This document shows, piece by piece, positions 29,439-39,138 of a DNA stretch of 64,000 nt. The DNA comes from Planctomycetota bacterium (lineage in GTDB: Bacteria; Planctomycetota; Planctomycetia; Planctomycetales; Planctomycetaceae): the NCBI GenBank assembly GCA_018242525.1, contig JAFEBS010000009.1, positions 20,283 through 84,282 on the forward strand, given 5' to 3'. Below the pieces are notes generated by a model that saw only the letters and a program-made list of their open reading frames with translations, made no database searches and had not been told where the DNA came from. How positions within the stretch are numbered: the first letter of the stretch is position 1; the number at the start of each line of letters is the position of its first letter. A program made the translations under genes and the position numbers.

Positions 29439-31094
29439 TCAGGCGGCACGAGTGACTCCTCCCGCCCGGCGCGGCAAATGAACACTGAAAGTACTTCCTT
29501 TGCCAGGCCCCTCGCTGCTGGCCTCGATCCGACCGTCGTGGTCCGCGATAATCCGATTGGTAATCGACAACCCCAAACCAGTTCCCTTCTTCCCGGGAAG
29601 CTTCTCGGTGAAGAATGGTTCGTAAAGGTTCGCCAGGACATGCGCCGTCATGCCACAGCCCGAGTCCTGAACCGTTAACACAACCTCGTCAAAGCTTTCG
29701 GTAATGCTGATGGTCATCGTTCCGGCCGATTCCATCGACTCCAGTCCATTGGCGATCAGGTTGATGATCACCTGCTGAATCTCGGGGGCATTCACCTCAA
29801 CCAGATGCGGTCGGCTGCGATCAAACCGGATCTTGTGGTGTCCGAAGCGACTCATATGGCTGACCATCTCCAGCACTTCGCCCACGATCTTCGTCAAATC
29901 GTGTCGCTGTCGCGGAGCGGTATTATTTCGCGAGAAATCCAACACCCGGGTCGTGATTTCCTGACAACGATTGGACTGTCGCTGGATCATTTCCAGGTAG
30001 GTCTTCAGCAGTTCGCGGTCATCGGCGGTATTGCCGAATTCATCGCCCGCTTCCGTCATTCGTCCAATCAACGATTCCGCCGCCATGGCAATGGCTGACA
30101 GGGGATTGTTGATTTCGTGAGCAATCCCGGTCGCCAGGAATCCAATTCCTGCCAGACGTTCGTTCCGCAAAAGCTGACGGCTGCGTTCTTCCACTTCCCG
30201 ATCCAGCTTCGCCTTGTCGCTCTGAAACCGTTCGATCATCCGATTGAAGACGTTGGCCAGATCGACCATTTCGTCCCGTCCGGGCAGTTTCAACCGGTGC
30301 TTGTAGTCGCCGTTGGCCACGCGGGCCGCCGCTTCATGCAACTTGCGAATCGGAACAAAAATCCAGAAATGCCCGCAACGAACCAGAAAGATCAGCAGGA
30401 ACGGAATGCACAGGATACACGCGCCGATCAGGATCATCCGCGATTCATAAATGGCAGGAGCCTGATTGAGCGCCTGTTCGGTCCCCCGGCTGGGATTGGG
30501 GATTTCCTGGATGATCGACTGGATCACGGCCACGTCCCGGACCATCGATTCCAGCATCCGGGTATCGGGAATCGCCCCCGGAGTTTTCTGGACCTGAGCG
30601 ACATGCTGCTGCATGTACCCGATCAGGCTTTGAACATTATCCAGTTTGGTATGCATGATGGCCTGTGTCTGACGGTCGGCCACGGACGTGGGAAGTCTGT
30701 CTAACCGCTTGCGAAAGTCCGTCAATTCCTGACGGACCAGCGCCATCTGATCCGCCCATTTCGAGGCATCGAAACCCAGTTGCATTTCGACGTGAACTGG
30801 AGCCGCAAAAGGATTTGCGCCACGATCTTGAGGTCGGATCAGCAGGGCTTCGAACAATCCTGCACAGGCGACCGCCAGTTCGGTACGGTGCGGCTCCTGG
30901 TTCTGTCGAAACGCCAGATCCTGCACCACTGCTCGATACGAGACCAGACCCGTCAGCCCCGCGATCGCCAGGATGCCAAGCATCAGGCAGACCAGCGCCA
31001 GGCCGATTACCAGTTTTCGACGGATCGAACGCGTCAGAAACACTCGACATCCTTGTCGTGTGACTCGTGGTTGGTTGTGGGAGCTTGCAAACAT
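29439..31094 (-). CDS. HAMP-containing sensor histidine kinase (NtrB-like)
   Basis: 551 residues. TM1 (~27-50), an extracytoplasmic helical sensor, TM2 (~220-240), HAMP (PIRKLHEAAARVANGDYKHR), HisKA (FLATGIAHEINNPLSAIAM; the phospho-histidine) and HATPase_c (N box VIINLIANGLESM, DSGCGM, GTGLGLSI). The 'AHEINNPL' H-box is typical of kinases paired with NtrC-family regulators, and such a regulator follows 133 bp downstream on the same strand. The stimulus is unknown. The start at 31094 has no clear SD, and a downstream non-ATG start near the basic stretch before TM1 is possible. Confidence 0.92.
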   Translation of the reverse strand: MFASSHNQPRVTRQGCRVFLTRSIRRKLVIGLALVCLMLGILAIAGLTGLVSYRAVVQDLAFRQNQEPHRTELAVACAGLFEALLIRPQDRGANPFAAPVHVEMQLGFDASKWADQMALVRQELTDFRKRLDRLPTSVADRQTQAIMHTKLDNVQSLIGYMQQHVAQVQKTPGAIPDTRMLESMVRDVAVIQSIIQEIPNPSRGTEQALNQAPAIYESRMILIGACILCIPFLLIFLVRCGHFWIFVPIRKLHEAAARVANGDYKHRLKLPGRDEMVDLANVFNRMIERFQSDKAKLDREVEERSRQLLRNERLAGIGFLATGIAHEINNPLSAIAMAAESLIGRMTEAGDEFGNTADDRELLKTYLEMIQRQSNRCQEITTRVLDFSRNNTAPRQRHDLTKIVGEVLEMVSHMSRFGHHKIRFDRSRPHLVEVNAPEIQQVIINLIANGLESMESAGTMTISITESFDEVVLTVQDSGCGMTAHVLANLYEPFFTEKLPGKKGTGLGLSITNRIIADHDGRIEASSEGPGKGSTFSVHLPRRAGGVTRAA

Positions 31095-31165
31095 TACAAA
31101 CTTGGGCCGATTGACTCAACCCCGGTTCAGAATTCGCTCGGAAAGATTTCGCGCATCCTGTTTCA

Positions 31166-31193
31166 TCGTTCCCAAGCGGGAGCTTGGGAACGA
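31166..31193. repeat. Short palindrome (12-bp arms) TCGTTCCCAAGC / GCTTGGGAACGA
   Basis: Arms 31166-31177 and 31182-31193, loop GGGA. It lies in the divergent gap between the histidine kinase and the PIG-L gene. The same core occurs at 45930-45953. It is a REP-like element and could form a hairpin on either strand, but has no U-tract to make it a terminator. Confidence 0.75.
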
Positions 31194-31316
31194 CAAACGT
31201 CAAAACGCAGACATCGCGCATGTGTGTCAGTCCGGGACGTTTGACGGCAACGGTCAATCAGGACACCATTGCAGCATCACATTCCGTCCGAAATCGACTC
31301 TGAGGTCCCGGTGACT

Positions 31317-32075
31317 ATGCAGCCGACGTCTCTGCGCATCCTGGCAATTCACGCTCACCCCGATGACATCGAACTGCAATGCGCCGGCACTCTGCTGCGG
31401 CTCAAGCATCTGGGCTGCCAGATCTCGGTCGCCACCATGACCCCCGGCGACTGCGGCAGCGCGGAATTGAAGCCAGACGAAATCGCAGCCGTTCGCCGCG
31501 CCGAGGCTCAGCAGGCCGCGGATTTGCTCGGGGCGGACTATACCTGCCTGGAATTTCGGGATCTGAGCATTGTTGTGGACAATGATAGCCGTCGCCGGGT
31601 CACGGAAGCGATTCGCCGCACACGCCCCGACATCGTCATCACGGCACCACCGGTCGATTACATGAGCGACCATGAAATGACCAGCCGCCTGGTGCGTGAT
31701 GCCTGCTTCAACGCCAGTTGTCCGAACTACGTGACGCAACAATGGAATCCTGCCCCGGCCACGCAGAAAATCCCGCACTTGTACTACGTGGATGCGATCG
31801 AAGGGATCGATTACTACGGGAAGCCCCTGCCGACCGATTTCATCATTGATGTCTCGGCCACCTTTGAATCCAAGCTGCAAATGCTCGCCTGTCACGCCAG
31901 CCAGCGCGAATGGCTGCGACGGCAGCACGGTCTGGACGAGTACCTGGACGGCTGCCGCCGCTGGTCGGCCGCCCGCGGGGCAGAAATCCGTGTCGAATAT
32001 GGCGAGGCATTCACTCAGCACCGTGGGCATCCGTATCCGCATGACAACGTCCTGGCGGAACTGCTGCCGCGGTAG
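31317..32075 (+). CDS. PIG-L family LmbE-like zinc deacetylase
   Basis: 252 residues. The zinc motif AHPDD (HPDD followed by IE) is near the N-terminus, and a C-terminal histidine lies in [10 protein letters not shown]. These enzymes remove acetyl groups from N-acetylglucosamine conjugates (BshB-type bacillithiol synthesis, mycothiol, or glycan precursors). No bacillithiol genes (bshA/bshC) are adjacent, so the substrate is open. The start at 31317 fits the family; the frame is open back to 31269 without a better site. It is divergently transcribed from the histidine kinase. Confidence 0.9.
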   Translation: MQPTSLRILAIHAHPDDIELQCAGTLLRLKHLGCQISVATMTPGDCGSAELKPDEIAAVRRAEAQQAADLLGADYTCLEFRDLSIVVDNDSRRRVTEAIRRTRPDIVITAPPVDYMSDHEMTSRLVRDACFNASCPNYVTQQWNPAPATQKIPHLYYVDAIEGIDYYGKPLPTDFIIDVSATFESKLQMLACHASQREWLRRQHGLDEYLDGCRRWSAARGAEIRVEYGEAFTQHRGHPYPHDNVLAELLPR

Positions 32076-32293
32076 GGCCAGTGGATGGCGGGAAGAGGAA
32101 AGTCGTCCACCCTCCTCGAACAAATCCGCGGATTTCCCAAGAATCCGTGTGACATTTTTGCCGCCATTTCGCCTGTTTATCTGGTTGGAACGTGCCTTTC
32201 CAAATGAGGTCGCTTTGGGGATAGTGCGTCCTTTCCCGAGCATTTCCTTCGCCCCACCTTGTCCGCGTACCAAATCACTCAGGAACCTGCCCG

Positions 32294-35200
32294 ATGACGG
32301 AATTGGCTTCGATGGAAGAATCGGAAGACGCCTGGGGTATGGATGACCCGTCTCCATCAACGCCAGTTCACGCCCGGGAACCGCTGCATTCGAAGAGTTT
32401 CCTGTGCCTGCTGGCAGTTCAGTTCCTGACCACCCTGAACGACAACACGTTCCGTTGGATGGTCGTTCCGTTGGCGAAGCCGGTCGTGGGATCCGCAGCC
32501 GCCCTGTCACTGGGACTGGCCGGTTTCACCTTGCCGTTCATCCTGTTCGCCACCCCGGCGGGCTATCTGGCGGATCGATTCTCCAAAGTCCGGGTCATCC
32601 GAAACTGCAAGATCGCCGAAATCATCGTCATGCTGCTGGGGATCTTCGCCGTCCTGTCTGGGCAGATGACCCTGCTGTTTGTCGTCGTCGTCCTGACCGG
32701 GACCATGGCCGCGTTGTATTCCCCGTCCAAATCGGGCAGCATCCCCGAACAGGTTAAAGATGCGGATTTATCGCAGGCGAACGGACTGATGGGGCTGATG
32801 ACCGTCGTTCCCGCCGCATTCGGCTTTCTTCTGGGGAACCTGCTGGCCTATCAAGCTCAGCCAACCAAAGACGCTCTGATTTCAGTCAGCACATTGGCAC
32901 CGGCGGCCGCGACCTTGTTGGCCATCGCGGTGACGGGGTGGCTGGTCAGCCTGGGAATCCGTTTCGTGCCTGCGGCGGATCCGGCTCGAACGATTCCCTG
33001 GAATCCGTTCGCTGAAACCGTCACGTCCATGAAACTGCTGGCGAACGATCGGCCTTTGTTGCGAGCCGCCCTGGGAATCGCGTTCTTCTGGATGCTGGCC
33101 TCGCTGGCGCAGATTAATGTCGATCAACTGGGGCAGCAGGAGCTGAAAATGTTGCCGCACCGGATCGGTATCCTGGGAATGATGCTGGTGCTGGGGGTGG
33201 GCGGCGGCAGTGTTCTGGCCGGATACTGGTCGGGCGGCCATGTCGAATTGGGGATCGTGCCGCTGGGAGCCATCGGCGTGGCGATCTGGTCAATGCTGCT
33301 GTGCCTGGCCGGATCTTACGGCCCGACGTCGCCCGATTTTGCGTTTTACACGTCGTGCGCCGCCCTGGGCATGATGGGAGGCAGCGCCGGACTGTTCGAT
33401 ATCCCACTGGAAGCCTACCTGCAGCATCGCAGCGAACCGAAGCAGTTGGGGCAGGTCTTGTCAGCCACCAATTTTCTGGCGTTTTCCGGTATTCTGGCCG
33501 TTTCTGGAGCGTATTACTGGATGATCGACATACAGCACTTCTCGCCGAGTTTCGTCTTTCTGCTGGCAGGACTGGGAACGATTCCAGTCGCCATCTACAT
33601 CGTTCTGTTGTTGCCTGGTGCCTCGCTCCGCTTCGCCGTGTGGCTGGCCAGCCACACGGTCTATCGGATGCGTGTGATCGGACTGGAAAACATTCCCAGG
33701 AACGGCCCGGCACTGCTGACCCCCAATCACGTGACGTTCATTGACGGCATCCTGCTGATGATCAATCTGCCGCGTCCCACGCGGTTCATTGTTTATGCCG
33801 ACTTTGTCAACAATCCGAAGCTGAACTGGCTGGCCCGGATGTACGAAGTGATCCCGATCAAGGCCGATGGAGGGCCAAAATCGCTGATTCAATCTCTGAA
33901 GATTGCCCGCGAGGCCCTGAATCAGGGGCATCTGGTCTGCATTTTCCCCGAGGGACAATTGACCCGCACCGGCCAGATGCAGCCGTTTGCACCGGGGATG
34001 TTGAAGATCCTGCAGGGGACGGGAGCACCGGTGATTCCAGTGTATCTGCACGGCCTGTGGGGGAGCATTTTCAGCTTCCGCGGTGGCAAATTCTTCTGGA
34101 AATGGCCCCGTCAATGGCCCTATCCCGTTTCGATCCTGTTTGGTAAACCAATCGTCGAACCCAAAGATGCCCACCAAGTCCGATTTGCTGTTCAAGAACT
34201 GGGAGCGACTGCGATGGAGGCGGCCAAGTCCGGGGAGTTGACCCCTGCCAGATTGTTCATTCGCGCCTGCAAGAAGACGTCCAAGCGTCCCCGCATGGCA
34301 GATTCAACAGGCCTGGAGCTGAGCGGACGCAAATTGCTCACGTCCGCATTGGCATTCCGGCGAGTCCTGTTGCGCGATGTCCTTGCCCGTGACGAACAGC
34401 ATGTCGGAATTCTGCTGCCGCCCACCGTTGGCTGCGGCCTGGCCAACCTGGCTGTCACGCTGGCTCGACGAGTGACTGTCAACCTGAACTACACAATGTC
34501 CGAAAAGGATATCAACTACTGCATCCGTGACGCCGGCGTCAAACATGTCATTACGAGTAAAAAGTTTCTGGAGAAGAAACCGTTCAACCTGGAGGTGCCA
34601 TTCGTTTTCCTGGAAGACATGAAGGAACAGGTCCGCACCGTGGATGGGCTGCTGGCAGGACTGGGTGCCTTCGCCATCCCCGGTCCCATCCTGGACCGAC
34701 TGCTGGGACTGACGCGCGTAAAACTCGACGACCCGATCACGGCGATTTACACCTCCGGCTCCACCGGGGAACCTAAGGGAGTTCTGTTGTCACAGCACAA
34801 CATCTCCGCCACCATCGACGCGGCCAATCAGATCTTCCAGGTGGAAGATGATGACGTGGTCCTGGGGGTCGTCCCGATCTTCCATTCACTGGGCTATATC
34901 GCCGCGCTCTGGTTGCCGATGTGTCTGACGCCCAAGGTGGTCTACCACGTCAACCCGCTGGACGCGAAGGAGATTGGAAAGCTCGCTCAACAACATGGCG
35001 TTTCGATCCTGTTCGGCACTCCGACATTTCTGCGCGGCTATCTGAAACGGTGCGAGAAAGAGCAGTTCCACCGACTGGACCTGGCAGTTGTGGGGGCGGA
35101 AAAGCTGCCCGTCGATCTGGCGGAGCAGTTTCAGGCCAAGTTCGGCATCCTTCCGTCCGAAGGCTACGGAGCGACCGAAACATCGGGCCCCGCAGCGGTC

Positions 35201-35830
35201 AACATCCCGGACCATCGCTGCGGCATGGTGACCCAGAAGGGGACCAAGTTGGGAACCGTCGGCCGGCCACTTCCCGGTGTGGTCATCCGGGCGGTTGATC
35301 CCGCCACTCGCGAACCGTTGACCGTCAATCAGGAAGGCCTGCTGCTGATCAAGGGCCCGAATGTCATGCTCGGCTACTGGAACCGCCCGGAAAAGACCGT
35401 TGCGGCGATCAAAGACGGCTGGTACGACACCGGCGATATGGGACTGGTGGACGACGAAGGGTTCGTCCATATCACGGGTCGCATCAGCCGCTTCTCCAAG
35501 ATCGGCGGTGAAATGGTGCCGCACCTGCGCATCGAAGAATGTCTTTTGAAGATCTGCGAAGATCCCACCAATACCGACGCCGGAATTCAGGTCGCCGTCT
35601 CTTCGGTTCCCGACGACAAGAAGGGCGAACGAATCATCGTCCTGCACAAGCCGTTGTGTAAGCCCGCGTCACAGATCATCGACGAACTTGCCAAAGAAGG
35701 CCTTCCCAACCTGTGGATCCCGTCGACCGATTCGTTCATCGAAGTCGCTGAAATCCCGGTACTGGGCACGGGAAAACTCGACCTGCGCGCGATGAAACAG
35801 ATGGCATTGGACCGGACGAAACCTGCGTAG
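32294..35830 (+). CDS. aas: Fused lysophospholipid transporter / acyltransferase / acyl-ACP synthetase (LplT-PlsC-Aas)
   Basis: 1178 residues, three functional parts. ~30-440: MFS-type transporter like LplT (about 12 hydrophobic segments, opening with FLTTLNDNTFRWM). ~450-650: PlsC-type 1-acyl-sn-glycerol-phosphate acyltransferase with NHVTFIDG (H-x4-D) and FPEGQLTRTG. ~660-1170: AMP-dependent acyl-CoA/ACP synthetase with YTSGSTGEPKG, GYGATETSG and the lysine near GTGKLDLR. Together they would flip lyso-phospholipid inward, activate a fatty acid and re-acylate the lipid. In E. coli LplT and Aas are separate proteins. Start 32294 has AGGAA about 9 nt upstream. Confidence 0.92.
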   Translation: MTELASMEESEDAWGMDDPSPSTPVHAREPLHSKSFLCLLAVQFLTTLNDNTFRWMVVPLAKPVVGSAAALSLGLAGFTLPFILFATPAGYLADRFSKVRVIRNCKIAEIIVMLLGIFAVLSGQMTLLFVVVVLTGTMAALYSPSKSGSIPEQVKDADLSQANGLMGLMTVVPAAFGFLLGNLLAYQAQPTKDALISVSTLAPAAATLLAIAVTGWLVSLGIRFVPAADPARTIPWNPFAETVTSMKLLANDRPLLRAALGIAFFWMLASLAQINVDQLGQQELKMLPHRIGILGMMLVLGVGGGSVLAGYWSGGHVELGIVPLGAIGVAIWSMLLCLAGSYGPTSPDFAFYTSCAALGMMGGSAGLFDIPLEAYLQHRSEPKQLGQVLSATNFLAFSGILAVSGAYYWMIDIQHFSPSFVFLLAGLGTIPVAIYIVLLLPGASLRFAVWLASHTVYRMRVIGLENIPRNGPALLTPNHVTFIDGILLMINLPRPTRFIVYADFVNNPKLNWLARMYEVIPIKADGGPKSLIQSLKIAREALNQGHLVCIFPEGQLTRTGQMQPFAPGMLKILQGTGAPVIPVYLHGLWGSIFSFRGGKFFWKWPRQWPYPVSILFGKPIVEPKDAHQVRFAVQELGATAMEAAKSGELTPARLFIRACKKTSKRPRMADSTGLELSGRKLLTSALAFRRVLLRDVLARDEQHVGILLPPTVGCGLANLAVTLARRVTVNLNYTMSEKDINYCIRDAGVKHVITSKKFLEKKPFNLEVPFVFLEDMKEQVRTVDGLLAGLGAFAIPGPILDRLLGLTRVKLDDPITAIYTSGSTGEPKGVLLSQHNISATIDAANQIFQVEDDDVVLGVVPIFHSLGYIAALWLPMCLTPKVVYHVNPLDAKEIGKLAQQHGVSILFGTPTFLRGYLKRCEKEQFHRLDLAVVGAEKLPVDLAEQFQAKFGILPSEGYGATETSGPAAVNIPDHRCGMVTQKGTKLGTVGRPLPGVVIRAVDPATREPLTVNQEGLLLIKGPNVMLGYWNRPEKTVAAIKDGWYDTGDMGLVDDEGFVHITGRISRFSKIGGEMVPHLRIEECLLKICEDPTNTDAGIQVAVSSVPDDKKGERIIVLHKPLCKPASQIIDELAKEGLPNLWIPSTDSFIEVAEIPVLGTGKLDLRAMKQMALDRTKPA

Positions 35831-36073
35831 ATCATGAATCGGGATGACGGTTTCGTTGACCCAGCATAATTGCAGCCTGCTTACTGCTGAAACTTGGGGT
35901 GCCATTTGACGAAGGTTTTCAGATTCTGAGCGCAGCTCGCGGGCTCGAAGTTCCAGATACGAAGTTGCAAGTCGAATGGGTTCGTCGATATTCCATGTCT
36001 CGACCCTGAACGTGTTGCGAGGACTCGCTAACAAATCCGCGACGCTGATGCAGGCATCCTTTCAACCCATCAA

Positions 36074-36712
36074 TTATGGATTCAACCGCTGCCACTTCCA
36101 TCCGCCGTCCGCTTGTCGTTCATAGACGAAACGATCATGCAACCGCCCCGGGCCGCCCTGCCAGAATTCGATGCGGTTGGGCACGACCCGATATCCCCCC
36201 CAGTGAGCCGGGCGGGGGACCGGACTTCCGGTGAATTGTCGGCGAAACTCTTCCACCCGCTCGGCCAGTGACTCCGCGGAATCCAGCGGCTGACTTTGAC
36301 GGGACGCCCAGGCTCCCAGTTGACTCTGCAGCGGGCGAGTGGCGTAGTAGGCATCGGATTCACTTGCCGATGTCTGTTCCACATGGCCTTCGATGCAGAT
36401 CTGGCGTTCGAATTCCCGCCAGTGAATCACCAGCGCCGCCCGGGGGTTCTCGGCCAGTTGAGTCCCCTTGCGGCTGTCGTAGTTCGTGTAGAACACAAAC
36501 CCCCGCTCGTCCGCCCCGCGCAGGAATAATGTCCGTGCCGACGGAGCACCATCACGCGTTGCGGTCGCGACGGTGATCGTTTCCCAGTCAAAGATCTTCG
36601 CCGCTAAGGCGTCATCCACCCACCGTTGAAACTGCACAAACGGATCGCCTGCAAGTTCCTCTTCATGCAGCCGGGACCGGGTAAAATCACGATGTTCGAC
36701 GGGTAGCGTCAT
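36074..36712 (-). CDS. pdxH: Pyridoxamine 5'-phosphate oxidase
   Basis: 212 residues, full length. FMN-dependent enzyme that oxidises pyridoxamine- or pyridoxine-5'-phosphate to pyridoxal-5'-phosphate (vitamin B6 synthesis and salvage) in the cytoplasm. Diagnostic stretches are PSARTLFLRG, FVFYTNYDSRKG, ALVIHWREFERQI, EGHVEQ and the C-terminal WGGYRVVPNRIEFWQGGPGR ending in a substrate-binding RLHDR. AGGA lies 8 nt before the ATG. It is monocistronic as far as seen. The promoter region contains a palindromic repeat (36750-36846). Confidence 0.95.
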   Translation of the reverse strand: MTLPVEHRDFTRSRLHEEELAGDPFVQFQRWVDDALAAKIFDWETITVATATRDGAPSARTLFLRGADERGFVFYTNYDSRKGTQLAENPRAALVIHWREFERQICIEGHVEQTSASESDAYYATRPLQSQLGAWASRQSQPLDSAESLAERVEEFRRQFTGSPVPRPAHWGGYRVVPNRIEFWQGGPGRLHDRFVYERQADGGWKWQRLNP

Positions 36713-36749
36713 GACACAATTCCTGCTCCTGGAGTCGCCAATCCGAGAT

Positions 36750-36846
36750 CAGCCCGTGGTAACAGGGGTTTGACCCGTTGGAGGCAATCGATTCACCTTG
36801 AAAATCGGCTGCCCGGACGGGGTCAGACCCCTGTTACCACGGGCTG
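36750..36846. repeat. Inverted repeat with 27-bp arms upstream of pdxH
   Basis: Arms 36750-36776 and 36820-36846 match with one mismatch (core CCCGTGGTAACAGGGGT), loop 43 bp. It begins 38 bp upstream of the pdxH start codon and would form a long hairpin. No coding capacity. Probably a MITE/REP-type mobile palindrome. Confidence 0.85.
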
Positions 36847-36928
36847 AAACCGGGCAGGATACCGTTCGTCGAATGCGAATGGCGAGTGACGTCGTACGGA
36901 AGTCTCATTTTCAAGACGAGTAATCACC

Positions 36929-37189
36929 ATGGGAGACTTGAAGGATCGGCGCTTGATCTATCTCAAGGGATTCCTGTTCCTCCTGGGAATACTGCTGGCC
37001 GCGGGAACGTTGCTGCTGGAAAACCTGAGCCTGCGAACGGCCGTCCTGCTGGCCCTGACCATCTGGTGCTCGGCCAGATTCTACTACTTCCTGTTCTACG
37101 TGATCCAGCACTATGTCGACGACAAGTACCGCTTCGCCGGAGTCTGGGCATTTGTCGTCTATCTCTGGCGAAGCCATCCCAAGGGTTAG
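36929..37189 (+). CDS. Small two-helix membrane protein, unknown function
   Basis: 86 residues with a basic N-terminus (MGDLKDRRLIYLKG), two hydrophobic segments (~15-32 and ~36-55) and an aromatic, basic C-terminus. The hydrophobic periodicity is a sign of a real membrane protein, whereas overlapping frames are Arg/Pro-rich shadows. No strong SD is visible upstream. It is divergent from pdxH. I do not recognise the family. Confidence 0.6.
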   Translation: MGDLKDRRLIYLKGFLFLLGILLAAGTLLLENLSLRTAVLLALTIWCSARFYYFLFYVIQHYVDDKYRFAGVWAFVVYLWRSHPKG

Positions 37190-37777
37190 TTAGCGAGGTC
37201 GGATTATTCACCACTGATGGCACGGATCAAGATAACTGGCGAGAAGCACCGGTCGCCGGACGGGCAAACCGGTGTCCTCACATTCATCGCAAGTTTTCAA
37301 AGAGCATCATCGCCCAGTCGATACCGTCTCAGCCGAACCGCTCACACAGGATTGTCACAACCGCGCCCGACGAAACCCTGGGTCTTTGGTGGAACAAGAC
37401 GGCCACGGATGAAACACGGATGAAACACGGATAATTCCAGACTGGCACGGGTGTCCACCTTATAACTCCCTGTATTGCCTCTGCTTCCTCCTGTGAACAC
37501 CATCCTCCGATCCTGTTCACCACTGGGACTGCAAACCGCTTCGTCCTGAAACGGCGAGTCCCCAGTCAATCGGTTGCGCCAGCGTCAGCAGTTGACGGGG
37601 CTGTCGGGCGCGGTTGTGACAGTGGTGGGTCTCGGATAATAGACGGGGAAGAAGATTTCACAGGAGGGGCAGAGAAAGCAGAGGCAAGACAGGGAATCAC
37701 GGGGCGAGGAAAGATAGCTGTTCAACGGTTGTCGTTGAAAATAACTGAACTGCACCGCCGAATCGGCCGTTGAGGTA
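37190..37777. other. 588-bp intergenic region with repeat fragments, no gene
   Basis: It contains a perfect 18-bp inverted pair (37354-37371 and 37603-37620, GTCACAACCGCGCCCGAC) and a tandem 'GGATGAAACAC' motif near 37400-37430, which recurs near 55475-55495. Protein-like frames are absent. Confidence 0.6.
37354..37620. repeat. Perfect 18-bp inverted repeat flanking ~231 bp
   Basis: GTCACAACCGCGCCCGAC at 37354-37371 and its exact complement at 37603-37620. The enclosed segment has no ORF of note. It could be the ends of a decayed insertion. Confidence 0.6.
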
Positions 37778-38917
37778 TCACGCCGGGTTTGCAGTTTCGC
37801 GCTGCATCGCTGGCATCCCCACGACCGGCAGCGGATCCCGTGCTGGTCGTTCGTCGTCGTCCGGGGCAATTTTGTCGAGAGGCATGCTGTCGACGCTTTG
37901 CCGCAAGAGCATGTAGGTGATCGTCGCGCAGGTCCAGAAGAGGCTGAGGCCGTAGATTCGCGGTGCCAGCGCACAGAGGTCTTCGGCCAGCAGGCGGGCC
38001 AGTGGCGTGACCTCGGTCTCGCCCATTCCCGCCTGAATGGCCACTTCGGCCGCACGCAATGTCCAGAACGCCAGGGCGTTGACCAGGTACATGGCGACCA
38101 GGGCCGCCCCGGCGGAGACGATCCAGCACCAGGCGAAATACCAGGGCCGCCCCGTCCACAGGCTGTAAGAACGACTCAGTCCACCAAAGCCGTCGCAATC
38201 ATCGGTCGCAATCGCCGCCACCATCAGCGGCCAGCCCAGGACCATGGCAATCAACAGGAAAGCGGCGATCAGGCTGCAGGCGACGACGACCGGCGTCAGC
38301 AATGCCGCCAGCGCGGATCCCAGCCAGGGAATTCGTCCGGGAAACGCGGCCAGCGATGCCAGCAGCAACATCACCACGGCAGCGCCCGTGGGTAGCAATG
38401 GTGCCACAACTCCGTGAATCCAGCGACTCAATCCGAACTGAATGGCCTTTCGAAACGATCCCGCTTCTTTCAACGCAAACTGCCGCGCGGCCAGTCGACA
38501 GATCGCCAGGCCGAACAGTGACCAGACCGCCACCGACCAGGCCAGTTCACCAGCGATCGACAGTCGCGACGTCAGGGACCTCGGCGTGCGGAACGATTGC
38601 ACGGTTGAACGCACGACCGCGTTCCATGGTTCTGCCGATTTTACCGCGCGCGAAAATGGCCACGGCCCGGGGGGAGCCTGGGTGGCTTCACCGGGCAGGC
38701 TGAGTTCCCCGGCGGAATCGAAGTTGATTCCCCCCGGTAGCACGATGTCGTCCGGCGAATGAAAGACGATCGACGCCAGCCACGTACCCAGCCACAGGCA
38801 GAAAACGGCGAGTGTTGCCACAACAAGTTGTCGAAACGACATCGCAATCTCGACCGCCCGAAACAGGTGCAGCCACGGTAAGTAGCGGTGATACGGGATC
38901 CGATCAGGAAACGTCAT
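37778..38917 (-). CDS. Multi-pass membrane protein of unknown function
   Basis: 379 residues with about six hydrophobic segments (~28-50, ~128-150, ~178-195, ~205-230, ~265-290, ~325-345) and a polar C-terminal tail (PDDDERPARDP). Neither enzymatic motifs nor signal peptide are evident; the first helix probably anchors the protein. The large loop between helices 1 and 2 is Pro-rich and extracytoplasmic. Similar proteins are annotated only as hypothetical membrane proteins in planctomycetes. Start 38917 lacks a strong SD; an internal ATG at 38842 would begin directly at the first helix. Confidence 0.72.
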   Translation of the reverse strand: MTFPDRIPYHRYLPWLHLFRAVEIAMSFRQLVVATLAVFCLWLGTWLASIVFHSPDDIVLPGGINFDSAGELSLPGEATQAPPGPWPFSRAVKSAEPWNAVVRSTVQSFRTPRSLTSRLSIAGELAWSVAVWSLFGLAICRLAARQFALKEAGSFRKAIQFGLSRWIHGVVAPLLPTGAAVVMLLLASLAAFPGRIPWLGSALAALLTPVVVACSLIAAFLLIAMVLGWPLMVAAIATDDCDGFGGLSRSYSLWTGRPWYFAWCWIVSAGAALVAMYLVNALAFWTLRAAEVAIQAGMGETEVTPLARLLAEDLCALAPRIYGLSLFWTCATITYMLLRQSVDSMPLDKIAPDDDERPARDPLPVVGMPAMQRETANPA

Positions 38918-39017
38918 ACAAAGCTCGCCGCAAGGACCATTCTGTTTTCAAGTCGCCATGAAAGCCGACCGTTTGGCAATGTCGGTGATTGAGGTGTCAG
39001 ATGCAACCCATCTTCAG

Positions 39018-39138
39018 GGACATCGCCTGTTTCAAAATGGGAATCAGATGCCACGGTGATGGAGAACTCGACATGGCCGTGCCGATCGAGCACTCGTACG
39101 GCCTTCCCGAAGACGGTAAGACCGTGGCATCCCAATTT
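39018..39138. repeat. Partial copy of the 137-bp MITE-like repeat, abutting a stop codon
   Basis: In reverse orientation this matches 62524-62644: central block TGCCACGGTCTTACCGTCTT and the following ~55 bases are nearly identical, and the end at 39018-39056 matches the right terminal repeat at roughly 33 of 39 positions. Homology ceases at 39137-39138, exactly at the TAA of the gene at 39137-40321, so the outermost ~16 bases of one terminus are missing. Confidence 0.8.

Noticed and set aside
31254..32510. 418-residue minus-strand ORF opposite the PIG-L gene
   Set aside because: Shadow of the PIG-L gene; the plus strand encodes the HPDD motif and the conserved fold.
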